A stretch of DNA of 64,000 nt from Nomia melanderi (lineage: Eukaryota; Arthropoda; Insecta; Hymenoptera; Halictidae): assembly GCF_051020985.1 (NCBI RefSeq), contig NC_135001.1:21321896-21385895 (forward strand), read 5' to 3'. Under the pieces are notes generated by a model that worked only from the letters and a program-made list of their open reading frames with translations, had not been told where the DNA came from and made no database searches. Below, piece after piece: positions 63,536 to 64,000 of this stretch. Both the position numbers and the translations under genes were made by a program. Positions within the stretch are counted from its first letter, which is position 1; each line of letters begins with the position of its first letter.

Positions 63536-64000
63536 AACTCGTTTTGAAGTCTTATCGTTAGCTTGAGAGCAACAGTTTTAATTTCCACAGGCTGTTAACT
63601 TTTACTTTATTTCCATGTAACTGGTCTCTAGCGATACAGCATTAAGATTGTTAATGAATTCTTAAAACTCACTCTGGAATCTTACCTTGAGACCAATACA
63701 AATTTCAATGTTTACCTTATTTGGCAACCAGAAACGATTCCAGAAGTTACAATACTCCAATTAAATTTTCCGACAGTCTAAAACCCTCGCGTACGATTGG
63801 TCTTTCTATCTAGATACCGTACTATTCAGCCAGCGTGTAATTAGCTTCGAATGGGCAAAGAAAGTTGAAGCCTTTCGATTCTCCGTTCTCGATCGAACGA
63901 TGGCGAACGAGGTGAAACGGCGCGGGGATCGATCGGTTCCTGGAAGAGCCGATCGCCTGAATGAAACGCGTCTACCGGTGGAATTCGAGACGTGAATCAT
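63536..64000. other. Unique sequence, GC-rich toward the window end
   Basis: No repeat recognised. A 64-codon minus-strand frame reaches the window edge (63806-64000) in CpG-rich DNA and cannot be judged from this fragment. Confidence 0.4.

Overview
This window looks like non-coding DNA from an arthropod nuclear genome, most likely a hymenopteran such as a bee. That assignment is tentative. It rests on the patchwork of AT-rich repeats and GC-rich, CpG-rich islands, the many microsatellites, and the absence of closely packed open frames, operons or ribosome binding sites. I recognise no protein-coding gene, rRNA, tRNA or CRISPR array. The long open frames I examined lie either in GC-rich islands, where stops are rare, or in tandem repeats whose period keeps a frame open. 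The window is best read as intergenic or long-intron sequence.

The main content is a dense community of short elements of about 180-430 bp. I call the families A, B, C, D, E, F, H, I, J, K, L, M, N, O, P, Q, U and W; these are working names of my own. Nearly all begin and end with TTAA, usually as TTAACCC or TTAACAC, and the better copies have terminal inverted repeats of 15-24 bp. Several pairs abut and share one TTAA (at 990, 8762, 43694, 45076 and 51597). Others are nested exactly at a TTAA with the empty site readable nearby (M inside O at 23641-23886, N inside a duplicated repeat at 42657-42879, F inside an array at 48806-49010). This is the target-site behaviour of piggyBac-like MITEs. 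No transposase-coding element was seen.

The most unusual observation is a shared layout. In about fourteen families one end carries a family-specific dyad-symmetric block that starts about 17-21 bp inside the TTAA. The symmetric sequence differs between families: GGTGACT/AGTCACC in A, CCAGTCA/TGACTGG in B, ACGAGTATACTCGT in D, AATGTCGACATT in F, TGTGACTTTAAAGTCACA in H, GGGTCA/TGACCC in I, GTCACCCGAATTCGGGTGAC in K, TGACACCACGTGGTGTCA in L, GACGTGC/GCACGTC in P, and others.

The rest consists of local tandem arrays and GC-rich islands. More than fifteen arrays have 2-6 copies of an 80-250 bp unit (for example 3781-4560, 9540-10065, 12362-13060, 13848-14200, 16971-17535, 25100-25590, 34761-35530, 39875-40480). 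The GC-rich islands of about 0.3-1 kb contain no recognised gene and could hold conserved regulatory elements or unrecognised exons. Dispersed duplications link distant parts of the window (19861-20411 with 37642-38098; 57226-57379 with 62938-63095; 12362-13060 with 29258-29511; 38621-38695 with 59680-59748).
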